Of a DNA stretch of 64,000 nt, positions 27,237 through 36,318 are shown one piece after another. Positions within the stretch are counted from its first letter, which is position 1, and every line of letters starts with the position of its first letter. A program made the translations under genes and the position numbers. This DNA comes from Oceanobacillus_B kapialis (GTDB taxonomy: Bacteria > Bacillota > Bacilli > Bacillales > Amphibacillaceae). Location: assembly GCF_042685265.1 (NCBI RefSeq), contig NZ_JBHUMX010000035.1; one strand, written 5' to 3'. The notes under the pieces were generated by a model, which searched no databases, was not told the origin of the DNA, and was given only the letters and a program-made list of their open reading frames with translations.

Positions 27237-27249
27237 TGGAGGAAAGAAA

Positions 27250-28098
27250 ATGCTAGCTGATTTTTTTGAATATGAATTTTTACGAAACACTTTTTTAACT
27301 GGTATTCTAATAGGCATCATCGCACCATTGCTAGGCACCTTCATTGTGGTTAGACGACTTTCACTCCTTGCTGATGCCCTATCACATGTTACATTAGCAG
27401 GTATTGCGTTCGGTTTATTTCTCGACAAAAAATTTGCTATCGGGATAACACCTCTCTATGGAGGGATGGGTTTTTCCGTTATCGGATCTATTTTTATCGA
27501 AAAGCTGCGTGGTGTATATCATGCTTATCAAGAGCTGGCAATTCCTATTATTTTATCTGGGGGAGTCGGACTTAGTCTTATTTTTATCTCTTTAGCTGAT
27601 GGCTTTAACACGGAACTATTTAGTTATTTATTTGGTTCTGTATCAGCTGTAAGCAGGCAGGATTTCTTATCGATCATAGGTATTACGATCTTTATAGTGC
27701 TGATTATTACCCTTTTCTATAAAGAATTAGTGACTCTATCATTCGATGAGGAGCACGCAAAAATATCAGGCATCCATGCTAAACGAATTCACTTATTATT
27801 CATTGTGCTTACCGCCCTTGTAATTGCTGCTTCAATCCGTATCGTAGGGGTATTACTCGTTTCAGCACTTATGACTCTCCCTGTCGCAGCAAGCATGCGA
27901 TTAGCTAGAGGATTTAAGCAAATGATGTTTTTATCTATTGTTTTTGGCGAAATAGCTGTTATCATAGGATTAATATCAGGTTATTATTTAAATATTCCAC
28001 CTGGCGGAACGATTGTAATGGTTGCCATTATTATTTTACTCTTATCTATTGCTTGGAAACGAATAACATGGAAGCCTAAGAAAGTGAGTGAAGCCTAA
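27250..28098 (+). CDS. znuB: Zinc ABC transporter permease ZnuB
   Basis: A 282-aa ABC-3 family permease with about eight membrane helices and the family pattern RRLSLLADALSHVTLAGIA near residue 35, plus IRIVGVLLVSALMTLPVAAS in the second half. It forms the membrane part of the zinc importer with ZnuC. The stop overlaps the zur start (TAATG). Confidence 0.92.
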   Translation: MLADFFEYEFLRNTFLTGILIGIIAPLLGTFIVVRRLSLLADALSHVTLAGIAFGLFLDKKFAIGITPLYGGMGFSVIGSIFIEKLRGVYHAYQELAIPIILSGGVGLSLIFISLADGFNTELFSYLFGSVSAVSRQDFLSIIGITIFIVLIITLFYKELVTLSFDEEHAKISGIHAKRIHLLFIVLTALVIAASIRIVGVLLVSALMTLPVAASMRLARGFKQMMFLSIVFGEIAVIIGLISGYYLNIPPGGTIVMVAIIILLLSIAWKRITWKPKKVSEA

Positions 28099-28505
28099 TG
28101 AGTATAGAAGAAGCGATACAAATTTTAAAACAGCAGGGCTATAAGACGACTGGAAAACGAAAAGATATTCTTGCCTTTTTCTCTAAAGCTGATGGCTACA
28201 GAACAGCGAAAGAGCTTATTAAGCATTTAGAAGAAAGATATAATGGGATTAGCTTTGATACGGTTTACCGAAATCTCCATTTATATAATGATGTGGGGAT
28301 CCTTGAAACAACGGAATTAAATGGAGAAAAACATTTTAGATTCAATTGTACGGATCATCATCACCATCATTTTATTTGTAAGGATTGTGGAAGAACCAAG
28401 GAAATTTCCGTATGTCCTATGGATGCTGTGCACGCTGCTTTAAATAATTATGAAATTGAAGGTCACAAGTTTGAAATCTATGGCCTTTGCCCTGCTTGTA
28501 AGTAG
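28098..28505 (+). CDS. zur: Zinc uptake regulator Zur (Fur family)
   Basis: A 135-aa Fur-family repressor. The N-terminal winged helix includes SFDTVYRNLHLY. The C-terminal half has a zinc-binding run with HHHHHFICKDCG and a structural CPxxC-like pair at LCPACK. Linkage to znuCB identifies it as Zur rather than Fur or PerR. Co-transcription with the importer makes the unit autoregulatory. Confidence 0.92.
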   Translation: MSIEEAIQILKQQGYKTTGKRKDILAFFSKADGYRTAKELIKHLEERYNGISFDTVYRNLHLYNDVGILETTELNGEKHFRFNCTDHHHHHFICKDCGRTKEISVCPMDAVHAALNNYEIEGHKFEIYGLCPACK

Positions 28506-28506
28506 T

Positions 28507-28902
28507 ATGAAAGCAATGAAGTTGAAAATGATGGTGAGTATTGGAATAGGTGGAATGCTGGGAGCAGTTGGACGATATGCAATTTCTCTTACATTTCTTG
28601 CGGAGCCAACTTTCCCTTATCCAACTCTTATTGCCAATTTAATAGGGTGTTTCTTGCTTAGTTTTCTATTGCATACAAAGCTTATAAAAAGACATGTAAC
28701 TCCAATTATTCTCAACGCACTTACAGTTGGAATGATTGGAGCTTTTACTACTTTTTCAACGCTTGCGTTAGAAACCATTACTTTATGGCGTAATCTACCA
28801 ATTCTTGCAGCTGTTTATGTATTTATAAGTATAACCGCTGGCATAGCCTGCTGTTTCCTCGGTGTAAAACTCGCCTATCGATTGGAGCGATCCACTATAT
28901 GA
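28507..28902 (+). CDS. crcB1: Fluoride channel subunit Fluc (CrcB), first copy
   Basis: A four-helix membrane protein of about 131 aa of the CrcB/Fluc family, which exports fluoride as a dual-topology dimer. Diagnostic segments are GGMLGAVGRY, the N in LIANLIGCFLLSF and GMIGAFTTFSTLALET. The start is uncertain: ATG at 28507 directly follows the zur stop, and further in-frame ATGs at 28516 and 28528-28531 are possible. Gram-positives often encode two copies forming a heterodimer. Confidence 0.88.
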   Translation: MKAMKLKMMVSIGIGGMLGAVGRYAISLTFLAEPTFPYPTLIANLIGCFLLSFLLHTKLIKRHVTPIILNALTVGMIGAFTTFSTLALETITLWRNLPILAAVYVFISITAGIACCFLGVKLAYRLERSTI

Positions 28903-29243
28903 TGGTAGCAGTTGCTTTTGGCGGTTTCTTCGGAAGTATTCTCCGCTATGCGATTGGACAATATGTAACGAAACGGTTTGCTGGGACCTGGATTGTTAAC
29001 GTGCTCGGTTCGATGTTGCTTGCGTTTTTATTTCACGAGCATGAACAAGGAAATATTACGGATCAGATATGGTCTTTCGCAGGAATCGGGTTTTGTGGGG
29101 CATTTACCACTTTCTCTACTTTTAGCAATGACGTGTTGCAGTTAATGATAGAGAAACATTATAAAAAGGCTTTATTTTATATAGCAAGCTCTGTGTTCGT
29201 CTCTATAGCTTCAGCTGCTTTCATTCTATATTTCCTAAATTAA
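28899..29243 (+). CDS. crcB2: Fluoride channel subunit Fluc (CrcB), second copy
   Basis: A 114-aa Fluc paralogue with GGFFGSILRYAIGQ, GTWIVNVLGSMLLAFLF and GFCGAFTTFSTFSND. Its start overlaps the stop of the first copy by four bases, so the two are translationally coupled and probably assemble together. It ends the znuCB-zur-crcB1-crcB2 unit before a strong terminator. Confidence 0.9.
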   Translation: MMVAVAFGGFFGSILRYAIGQYVTKRFAGTWIVNVLGSMLLAFLFHEHEQGNITDQIWSFAGIGFCGAFTTFSTFSNDVLQLMIEKHYKKALFYIASSVFVSIASAAFILYFLN

Positions 29244-29275
29244 TTGGAAGTAGAAGCTATTTTACATGATAGAAT

Positions 29276-29331
29276 AGCCAGGCGATTTCTCGGTTCACTA
29301 CGAAACACCGAGAAAACGCCTGGCTTTTTTA
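29276..29331 (+). terminator. Terminator of the znu-zur-crcB unit
   Basis: Long two-part hairpin: AGCCAGGCG / CGCCTGGCT outside and CTCGGT / ACCGAG inside, followed by seven T on the plus strand. Confidence 0.92.
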
Positions 29332-29369
29332 TAAAATGATTTTCATCTTCTATTAAAATTTACTGTTTT

Positions 29370-30155
29370 TTACCCAAACACTTCTTCTAATACTTTAGAT
29401 TCTTCGTGATCAAGCATGTTTTTTTGAACTACCTTTTCAACAGGCTTATTTAATTGCTCTGTTAGTGCATTGGCAGGATCTGGCTCCCCGACAACGAATA
29501 TTTTTTCCCAACCATGGTCTTTTGCACGCTTATCAAGCTTAGGTGCAATCTGTTTGTACCAACGTTGCTTGTTAGCGTTGAATCGGGCTTTAAAGTCATC
29601 TTTTTGATTATTTTCACCTTGTATTTGTCTAGGTCCTTTCTTAATTCGCCAATCATTTGTATTTATATCAAGCTCATAGGAATCCGTATCCTCAATTTCA
29701 TTTAAATAAGCTTCAATAACTTTAATTTCATCCTGCTGCACAAGAACAATTCCCGTTTTAGGGTAAGTTTCTGTCAATTTACGTAACTGCGTGAGTTCAG
29801 GCGTTTCCTGCCAGAAAAACTCGGTTTTCATCCGCATTTGCACACGGTCGGCGAACCACACTTCCTCGTCCGCAGTAGCTATAATGATAACACTTCTTAA
29901 AAATTCCTGTTCGTTTCCTCTTACAAACTTTTCTACCTTCTGTTTAACTAGTTGAAAGTTCTTACGTTCTTCTTTATCGCCCGATTCCTCTAAATATTGC
30001 TCAAAGTTGCGTAGGCCATTTTTAAAATGAATTTTCCATTCTCCACCCTGCTGTTCCGGATCAGATGGGTCTGTATTTAGATACATTGTAAATACTTTAT
30101 TTTGTCCTTCTCTTCTCACATTCTCAAGCTTTTCAATTTCTTTATTATAATCCAT
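29370..30155 (-). CDS. VLRF1 / aeRF1-type release factor-like protein
   Basis: A 261-aa protein of the bacterial aeRF1-like group (VLRF1-type). It has a beta-rich N-terminal half with VFTMYLNTDPSDPEQQGG, a middle section with SVIIIATADEEVWF, and a C-terminal KIFVVGEPDPANALTEQL segment. Family members relate to eukaryotic-type release factor and Pelota/Vms1 domains and are thought to act on stalled ribosomes; the role in Bacillaceae is not established. It is a single-gene unit with GGAG before the ATG. Confidence 0.75.
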   Translation of the reverse strand: MDYNKEIEKLENVRREGQNKVFTMYLNTDPSDPEQQGGEWKIHFKNGLRNFEQYLEESGDKEERKNFQLVKQKVEKFVRGNEQEFLRSVIIIATADEEVWFADRVQMRMKTEFFWQETPELTQLRKLTETYPKTGIVLVQQDEIKVIEAYLNEIEDTDSYELDINTNDWRIKKGPRQIQGENNQKDDFKARFNANKQRWYKQIAPKLDKRAKDHGWEKIFVVGEPDPANALTEQLNKPVEKVVQKNMLDHEESKVLEEVFG

Positions 30156-30300
30156 CTACTATCGGCACTCCTTTATAAATTAGTCCTATTCTTAGTACTG
30201 TTTAACCCTAAGTTACGTCAGATAAACATATATCCAAAAAAGTGACGATAATCGTATAAATGAGGTACTAAATGCCTGTAGTATAGTAAAGGCAAACGAT

Positions 30301-30334
30301 AAAGAGGGCAAGACATAACTTGTCCCCCCTCTTT
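30301..30334 (-). terminator. Terminator of the MoxR-DUF58-DUF4129 operon
   Basis: Hairpin AAAGAGGG-CAAG / CTTG-CCCTCTTT with a small bulge lies just past the stop at 30348. The U-tract on the minus strand is short. Confidence 0.55.
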
Positions 30335-30347
30335 AAACAAAGCATTT

Positions 30348-31538
30348 CTATTGGCTATGATCTAAACGCAAGTCAACTTGTTTAATGGCATTGCGCAGTT
30401 TTATTACATCATCTTCATTTACCTGCTCGATTTCCCCGTACCTCACCATCTGATAGACTTCTAAATCTGCATTAATTTCTATCCTATTTAACCATTCTTC
30501 CAGGGTCTCATAATGCTTTCTTCCCTTGTTATTTTTTTTCGCTTCTCTTTCAAACTGGTAAACTAATTTTCTTACAGGATGCTTCGGTTTGTTAAGCCAT
30601 CTATTAAAACGTCTAGTTTTTCCAAACTCCATTCCCTCGTTATTACCTATTTCACTATAAGTTATATTGGGATTAGCTTCTTGCTCCTCAGCTGGTTTAT
30701 GAAATCGCCTTTTCCAGTAAACCACGAATAATATGATTATGAAGATGACTAGTGTAATCCCGGCGGCTACAACAAGGTAAGGCGTTATTTGTTCAATCGT
30801 AGAGGTGTCCTCTAGTTCGTTCCAAAAACCGTCCCCTGTTTGCATGTCATTTTGTTGCTCTGGCCATTCATGTTCAGGTACTTGAATAAACTGCAACAGG
30901 TTCGAAAACCAGCTTGCCGATCCACCGAGAAACGATATAATTCCAAAGAAAAGGCCAGATATAGCCCACCGAATGATATCGTATGTAAAATAAATAAAAA
31001 TCGCACCTGCAATTAAAATAGCAATAAATACGGGAATTAATTTTTTATCCACCTGTTTTCTTTCTTTCTTAGATAGTGCTCCAAGATGACTCCAAAGAAA
31101 GCCAATTACGTTTATTAAAATAACGAGAAAGGGTAAAAGCATTGCTTTTATATCCGGCACTACCACACCAATTACCACCATTAACATTAACGTAATGAGT
31201 ATATAGCTGCTTTCCCTGCTAATAATGTCTTCTTTGCGTATCATGATATATCGCCATACAAAAAAAACGCTGAACAACACAGAGTAAAATAGCGGATAAT
31301 CGAGGAAATAAAATACACCTGCCATTATGGGAGCTATTGCCATATAAACAACATAATTTGTAATATACATCGTCATTAAACTAAACAATACACATGTTAT
31401 TAATAAAATTGTAAGGTAGCTCCAATACGGAACCCACATGTGACGATGGTGTAAAAAAGGAAGTAACACCATAAATAGTATTAGTGCTTCACTTAAAAAA
31501 TGGTAAGCATAACGAGTGACAGCATGACTATTTAGCAC
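30348..31538 (-). CDS. DUF4129-domain membrane protein lacking a transglutaminase domain
   Basis: A 396-aa membrane protein with about seven N-terminal helices, one more at about residues 250-275, and a cytoplasmic C-terminus with the DUF4129 pattern (VYQFEREAKK, then HYETLEEWLNRI). In most MoxR-DUF58 operons, including yebA of B. subtilis, the third protein also has an external transglutaminase-like domain of about 250 residues. That domain is absent here. GTG start overlapping the DUF58 gene by 11 bases. Function unknown. Confidence 0.75.
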   Translation of the reverse strand: MLNSHAVTRYAYHFLSEALILFMVLLPFLHHRHMWVPYWSYLTILLITCVLFSLMTMYITNYVVYMAIAPIMAGVFYFLDYPLFYSVLFSVFFVWRYIMIRKEDIISRESSYILITLMLMVVIGVVVPDIKAMLLPFLVILINVIGFLWSHLGALSKKERKQVDKKLIPVFIAILIAGAIFIYFTYDIIRWAISGLFFGIISFLGGSASWFSNLLQFIQVPEHEWPEQQNDMQTGDGFWNELEDTSTIEQITPYLVVAAGITLVIFIIILFVVYWKRRFHKPAEEQEANPNITYSEIGNNEGMEFGKTRRFNRWLNKPKHPVRKLVYQFEREAKKNNKGRKHYETLEEWLNRIEINADLEVYQMVRYGEIEQVNEDDVIKLRNAIKQVDLRLDHSQ

Positions 31539-32745
31539 TTGCTAGCACCTCCCGTCCTATTTGCCTTACCATGGAAGCTCCCTCAGCATATGGCACATGG
31601 AACACAGTAAAATTCTTTTTCTCCCAATTTTTTAAGATAGTTAACGTTTCTTCTGTTAGCTCTCCAATAATGATGCATGTTTTCTGATTTGTAAGTTGGT
31701 GTCCAATGTTAAAGAGCATTTTGTCAAAAGGAAAAACCAGGGATTGTTTATGAATTCTGGCAAGCATCTCTAATGCTGTTGCATAATGTTTTTTTCCTTC
31801 TCCCTCACCTATATGAAGAACAGGAATCTTACCAGGTCTTCTGCTATTGATAAAGACCTCAAATGGGATATCCTTTTCAGTAGCCACCTTACACAAATAT
31901 GCGGTATAGGAGAGCAGTGTTTCCATGTTTTGATTGGTTTGCACCATATCCTGGAGCTTAGATTTCCCTATGTTTACTAGGAACACAAAGGATTGATCGA
32001 TCTCCCGCTCATATACATTTGTCTGAAGTTGTTGGGTTTTGACAGAAGCATTCCAATTAATTCTGTGAAAAGGATCACTATAATGATATTCTCTAGTCCC
32101 TAATGGACTTTGTATATCTTCAAATGGAGAATAAGGAAACCTTCCTTTACCAGGCAACATTTTAAAGATAGCTTCGGCCCCTTTTACCTCTATTAGCTTC
32201 GGAAAGACTACAAATTCCGTACGATAAATTGGTGTATATTTAATCATAGCCACACTAAAATGAAACAAATGAGGAAAATAGTAGCGAATATGATGAACCT
32301 TTGCTACACCCCGTTGCTTAGCAACAATAGGGATGTTTAAATGGGTTTTACGTTTACGCAAGACGGACAACGGTATTTTAAATTGACGCCAATACGCCTT
32401 TTCATTGATCGTATGTTCATATGCTTGTACCGCCGGACCCATTTGTAGCTCTAAATTACCGTTAATCATCGGGAATACAGAGTGGTTCTCAAGATCTAAT
32501 GTTAGATTGGATGTTTCATCAGGAAATAACTTAATTGTCCTTCTTGGATTCTCTAAGGCTACCTTTTTGCCGATTTCACGATCATACCATCTGAATACAA
32601 TTAAATAGGCGATAAACAAACCGACTCCTAAAAAAGATAGACTATTTTGTAGAAAGACACCTAATAATGTTAAAAGCACAATCGCTACGAGCGCATAATC
32701 ATAGCCAGCTTTCCCCTCTATTAAATGGTCTCGTTGCCACATCAT
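31528..32745 (-). CDS. DUF58 domain protein
   Basis: A 405-aa protein with two N-terminal membrane helices (about residues 15-50) and a DUF58/VWA-like domain whose hallmark is the region GTREYHYSDPFHRINWNAS (about residues 215-235). It is the usual partner of MoxR AAA+ ATPases and resembles B. subtilis YeaD. The start ATG overlaps the stop of the MoxR gene by four bases. The trio is thought to act in protein complex assembly or envelope maintenance; evidence is limited. Confidence 0.85.
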   Translation of the reverse strand: MMWQRDHLIEGKAGYDYALVAIVLLTLLGVFLQNSLSFLGVGLFIAYLIVFRWYDREIGKKVALENPRRTIKLFPDETSNLTLDLENHSVFPMINGNLELQMGPAVQAYEHTINEKAYWRQFKIPLSVLRKRKTHLNIPIVAKQRGVAKVHHIRYYFPHLFHFSVAMIKYTPIYRTEFVVFPKLIEVKGAEAIFKMLPGKGRFPYSPFEDIQSPLGTREYHYSDPFHRINWNASVKTQQLQTNVYEREIDQSFVFLVNIGKSKLQDMVQTNQNMETLLSYTAYLCKVATEKDIPFEVFINSRRPGKIPVLHIGEGEGKKHYATALEMLARIHKQSLVFPFDKMLFNIGHQLTNQKTCIIIGELTEETLTILKNWEKKNFTVFHVPYAEGASMVRQIGREVLASAK

Positions 32746-33686
32746 TCCACAACTGCTCCTTCTTCAACTGGAACTTGCGTGGCGTGAATAATCTCTTTCA
32801 CAACGTCCTTTGCCGTTTTTTTAATTGAGCCTTCCATTGATAGAATAAGACGATGCTCAAACACAAAAGGGACAAGCGTTTTAATATCCTGTGGTGTCAC
32901 ATAATCTCTGTTTTTCATAAAAGCATAAGCTTGACTCGCTCGCATTAATGCGAGCATCCCACGTGGACTAATACCAAGCTCTACGTCAGCATGTTCTCTT
33001 GATGTATGTACCAGTGCCAGTAAATAATCTGCCACAACGTCAGAAATGGTTACTAGTTGAATTTGATCTTGTAATTCTCGTACATTCTCGATAGATAAAG
33101 AAGCCTCTACAGCATCATATGGATCCGTTCTTCTATATGTATTTAAAATTCTCTTTTCTTCCTCGATAGAAGGATACCCTAAATCTAGTTTAAACAGGAA
33201 TCGATCTAGCTGGGCTTCAGGCAATGGAAATGTTCCATAGTTACTTTCTACGGGATTTTGGGTTGCAATAACAACAAATGGGGAATTAATTTTAATAGTT
33301 TCTCCATCAACAGTAGTTTGCTTTTCCTCCATCGCCTCAAGTAAGCTTGATTGTGTTTTTGGCGTGGCACGGTTAATTTCGTCAGCAAGTAACACATTCG
33401 TAGCAATTGGTCCTATGCGTAATTCAAATTCCTGCTCTTTTGGGTTAAAGAACCGTATTCCTGTAATATCACTGGGTAACACATCTGGAGTAAACTGCAC
33501 GCGACTAAAAGCCCCATTCATCACCTTGGCAAAACTTTTGGCAAGCTTTGTTTTCCCGGTCCCAGGAACACTTTCCAGTAAAACATGACCTTGAGCAAGA
33601 AGCGCCACAAATAACAAATCAACAACCTCTTCTTTTCCGTAAATTACTTTATTTACATCTTCCCTTGCTCTGTTTAATTGCTCCAT
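32742..33686 (-). CDS. MoxR-family AAA+ ATPase
   Basis: A 314-aa MoxR ATPase similar to B. subtilis YeaC. Walker A is ESVPGTGKTKLAKS (about residues 38-50), Walker B is NVLLADEINRATPKTQ, sensor 1 lies in VVIATQNPVE, and ISPRGMLALMRASQA forms the lid region. GGGGGAAAG precedes the ATG. It is first in a three-gene operon with DUF58 and DUF4129 proteins. Confidence 0.92.
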   Translation of the reverse strand: MEQLNRAREDVNKVIYGKEEVVDLLFVALLAQGHVLLESVPGTGKTKLAKSFAKVMNGAFSRVQFTPDVLPSDITGIRFFNPKEQEFELRIGPIATNVLLADEINRATPKTQSSLLEAMEEKQTTVDGETIKINSPFVVIATQNPVESNYGTFPLPEAQLDRFLFKLDLGYPSIEEEKRILNTYRRTDPYDAVEASLSIENVRELQDQIQLVTISDVVADYLLALVHTSREHADVELGISPRGMLALMRASQAYAFMKNRDYVTPQDIKTLVPFVFEHRLILSMEGSIKKTAKDVVKEIIHATQVPVEEGAVVE

Positions 33687-33816
33687 CCTATCTTTCCCCC
33701 TAAATCATAGTTAAATTTCTTTTATCCTAGTATAACGTATTTAAGTGGAAATCGGTGTCAAAAATCTGAAAAAATAGCATATTTAAACTTTTTACAGGTG
33801 AGGTTCTTTCTATTAA

Positions 33817-33852
33817 AAAACAGCCAAAAGATTTATTAATCCTCCGGCTGTT
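33817..33852 (-). terminator. Terminator after the nitroreductase gene
   Basis: Stem AACAGCC / GGCTGTT with a 20-nt loop and TTTTTTAAT on the minus strand, 25 bp past the stop. Confidence 0.6.
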
Positions 33853-33876
33853 GTCAACTCTTTTCTTTAAACGCTC

Positions 33877-34467
33877 CTATAATTTCTCATCAAAGGTTCC
33901 TTCTGATACAAAGCTTTCTACTTCGTTTCTGTTGGATGGCACTTCTCTATTTTGATAAGCTTCTTCCAAGCTTTCTTTCTCTCCTTGATAACCAAGTGCC
34001 ACAATCGCGTGTACTTGATAAGCATCAGGAATAGCTAATACATCTTTTGCTTTCTCTTTATTAAAGCCACCCATTGCATGTGTGATTAAGCCTTTTCGAG
34101 CAGCTTCCAATGCTAGAAAGCCCCAAGCTGTCCCTGTATCAAAGGCATGGGCAGGGTTATTTCCCCCAAAGCGTTCTTCTTCTACCTTTGAGATAATGGC
34201 AATTAAGACAGGGGCATTTTTACACCATGCAACATTGCCCTCATTTATAAATGATAAGAACTTTTCTTTGTCACTTTCGTCAGAAGCAAAGACAAATCTC
34301 CAAGGCTGAACATTTGCAGCAGAAGGAGCCCACCTAGCAGCTTCAAATAAACTATTAAGCGTTTCTTGTAATACTTTTTGATCTGAAAAAGCTCTAGGTG
34401 ACCATCGCTTTATGTAAATAGGATCAATGGAATAAGAAGCTTTTCTAAATTGATTAACATCTGTCAT
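33877..34467 (-). CDS. Nitroreductase family protein
   Basis: A 196-aa FMN-dependent nitroreductase-fold protein: IKRWSPRAFSD and EAARWAPSAANVQPWRFVFA near the N-terminus, and GTAWGFLALEAARKGLITHAMGGF (about residues 112-135) in the core. These enzymes reduce nitro compounds, quinones or flavins with NAD(P)H, or serve unknown redox roles. It is a single-gene unit and the substrate is unknown. Confidence 0.88.
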   Translation of the reverse strand: MTDVNQFRKASYSIDPIYIKRWSPRAFSDQKVLQETLNSLFEAARWAPSAANVQPWRFVFASDESDKEKFLSFINEGNVAWCKNAPVLIAIISKVEEERFGGNNPAHAFDTGTAWGFLALEAARKGLITHAMGGFNKEKAKDVLAIPDAYQVHAIVALGYQGEKESLEEAYQNREVPSNRNEVESFVSEGTFDEKL

Positions 34468-34618
34468 AGACTGTTGCCTCCATTTATAATTTATGTCTCT
34501 CTCATTATATCGCTATTCATTTTGGGATAAAAAATATCTGCTCGTAAAAGGTTTATCAAATGGTAGATAGGGTAATAATTAGTATAAGTAGAAAGCTATT
34601 ATTCTATTTTTCCAACAC

Positions 34619-34648
34619 AAAAAAATCCACCCCGTAGGATGGATTTTT
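34619..34648 (-). terminator. Terminator of the CwlO-like gene
   Basis: Stem AAAAATCCA / TGGATTTTT with an extra CC/GG pair, just after the stop and with U-tracts on both sides. Confidence 0.8.
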
Positions 34649-34653
34649 GAAAA

Positions 34654-35913
34654 TTAATTTACACGACGTACATGACCTGCAAAAGTATCTTTCCAGTAGC
34701 CGCTTGTCATATCTGCAACTGCTAGACCAGTAGAACTTTGGGCTCCGATGAATTTCCCGTTTCCAAGGTAAATTCCAACATGTCCGTTTGTTTTATACGT
34801 ATTAAAGAAAACAAGATCTCCAGGCTGCGCTTGGCTGTAAGATACACTTGTTCCTACACCTTGCAAAGCAGATGTGCTGGATGGAATGGAGATTCCAGCT
34901 TGAGAGAAAGCCCATGATACAAATCCTGAACAATCAAATCCAGGGTTTGGAGATTTTCCGCCCCATACATATGGACGTCCAAGATACTGATATCCTGCAT
35001 TGATTGCAGTGCTAATGTTGCCATTTCCTTTAACTGTTGAAGTGGATTTCTTTTCACTACTTAAAGTTGATAGGTTTCCACCATTAGATTCATTATCGCT
35101 ATCGGCATTACTAGTTTCTTGTGATGTTTGTACGACTACAGGAGCACTTGCATCCTCGATGCTTTGTTTCACATCACGTTCTAATGAAGCCAAGTCACTA
35201 TCTTTTACTTGTAACTCCTCTTTCATCGTAACGAGTTCTTCCTTCTTATCTTTTAAAGATGCTTTCTTCTCTTTGTTAGCTTCTTTTTGGTCCTTGATAA
35301 GTGCTAGCATACCTTCTAGCTCTACTTTCATTTCTTTCAATTCATCTAGTTTTGTAACAACTTCTTCTTTTTTCTTTTCTACAGCTTTTTTATCTGCCTC
35401 TTGTTTTTCCATTAACTTTGTATCTGATTCAGTGATTTTGTTTACCGCACTTACACGGTTAATGAAATCTCCAAAACTTTTAGCACCGAAAACTACTTCA
35501 AGGTAGCTAATATCTCCGCCACTTTTTTGGAAGGATTTAACACGCTCTTTTAGAATTTCGTAGCGCTCCTCAATCGCATCTTCCAGTACTGCAATTTCGT
35601 CTTCCAATTCGGATACTTTTTCTTTTGTTGCTTCAATATCTTTTTCTGTGCTATTCATTTTTTCTTCGTTCTTAGCCATTGCCTCGTTATTACGTTCAAT
35701 CTCTTTGTTTAGCTCTTCTAAATCTATCAATACATCTGCAATCTTGCTTTCAGCTTCTGATAGATCTGCTTTAATTTCTTCACGATCTTCTTGAATCTGA
35801 GATTGCTTGTCTTTTAAGACATCAACGGACTCTGCATGGGCATCTGTACTGAAAAATGCACTACCTAAACCAACAACAGCCACTGTGGATATTGTCATTA
35901 CTGTCTTTTTCAA
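34654..35913 (-). CDS. cwlO: CwlO-like secreted peptidoglycan DL-endopeptidase (NlpC/P60)
   Basis: A protein of about 419 aa with a signal peptide ending in FFSTDAHAES, a long coiled coil (about residues 30-260), and a C-terminal NlpC/P60 domain. The catalytic cysteine lies in NPGFDCSGFVSWAF and the histidine in GHVGIYLGNGKF. In Bacillus, CwlO cleaves cross-link stems during cell elongation. I choose the TTG at 35913 because GGGGAAG precedes it and it gives a proper signal peptide; the longer frame upstream does not. The 400-bp upstream gap holds no other gene that I can see. Confidence 0.88.
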   Translation of the reverse strand: MKKTVMTISTVAVVGLGSAFFSTDAHAESVDVLKDKQSQIQEDREEIKADLSEAESKIADVLIDLEELNKEIERNNEAMAKNEEKMNSTEKDIEATKEKVSELEDEIAVLEDAIEERYEILKERVKSFQKSGGDISYLEVVFGAKSFGDFINRVSAVNKITESDTKLMEKQEADKKAVEKKKEEVVTKLDELKEMKVELEGMLALIKDQKEANKEKKASLKDKKEELVTMKEELQVKDSDLASLERDVKQSIEDASAPVVVQTSQETSNADSDNESNGGNLSTLSSEKKSTSTVKGNGNISTAINAGYQYLGRPYVWGGKSPNPGFDCSGFVSWAFSQAGISIPSSTSALQGVGTSVSYSQAQPGDLVFFNTYKTNGHVGIYLGNGKFIGAQSSTGLAVADMTSGYWKDTFAGHVRRVN

Positions 35914-36318
35914 CTTTCTTCCCCGCTTCCCTATCACATATGCGTTTACTAAACTTGTTATGTAGCAGTGATGTGAAAATATATTCATTTTCTATGTAAG
36001 TTACTATCTTAGGTAATTCGAAGTATAACACCTGAAAGTTTCAAGCGTGTTAGAGAAATATTACAATTATATTTCAAATGTGACATGAAAGGACCTTTTC
36101 TATAGTTATATATGGGCCCAACCCTAATAAAACAACAGTTTCTTACATTTTTTCGTGCAATACTTACAGCAACTTTTTTATTCAGAATCTATTAAAATTT
36201 ACATTGACTATACTAGAAAGATAGTCTCTTTCTACTACATTTCTATTCCACTTATTGGTTATGTTAAAATAAGGATAGGACTTATAGCGATCGTGCAATG
36301 CTTTTGGAGGAAGTTAAA

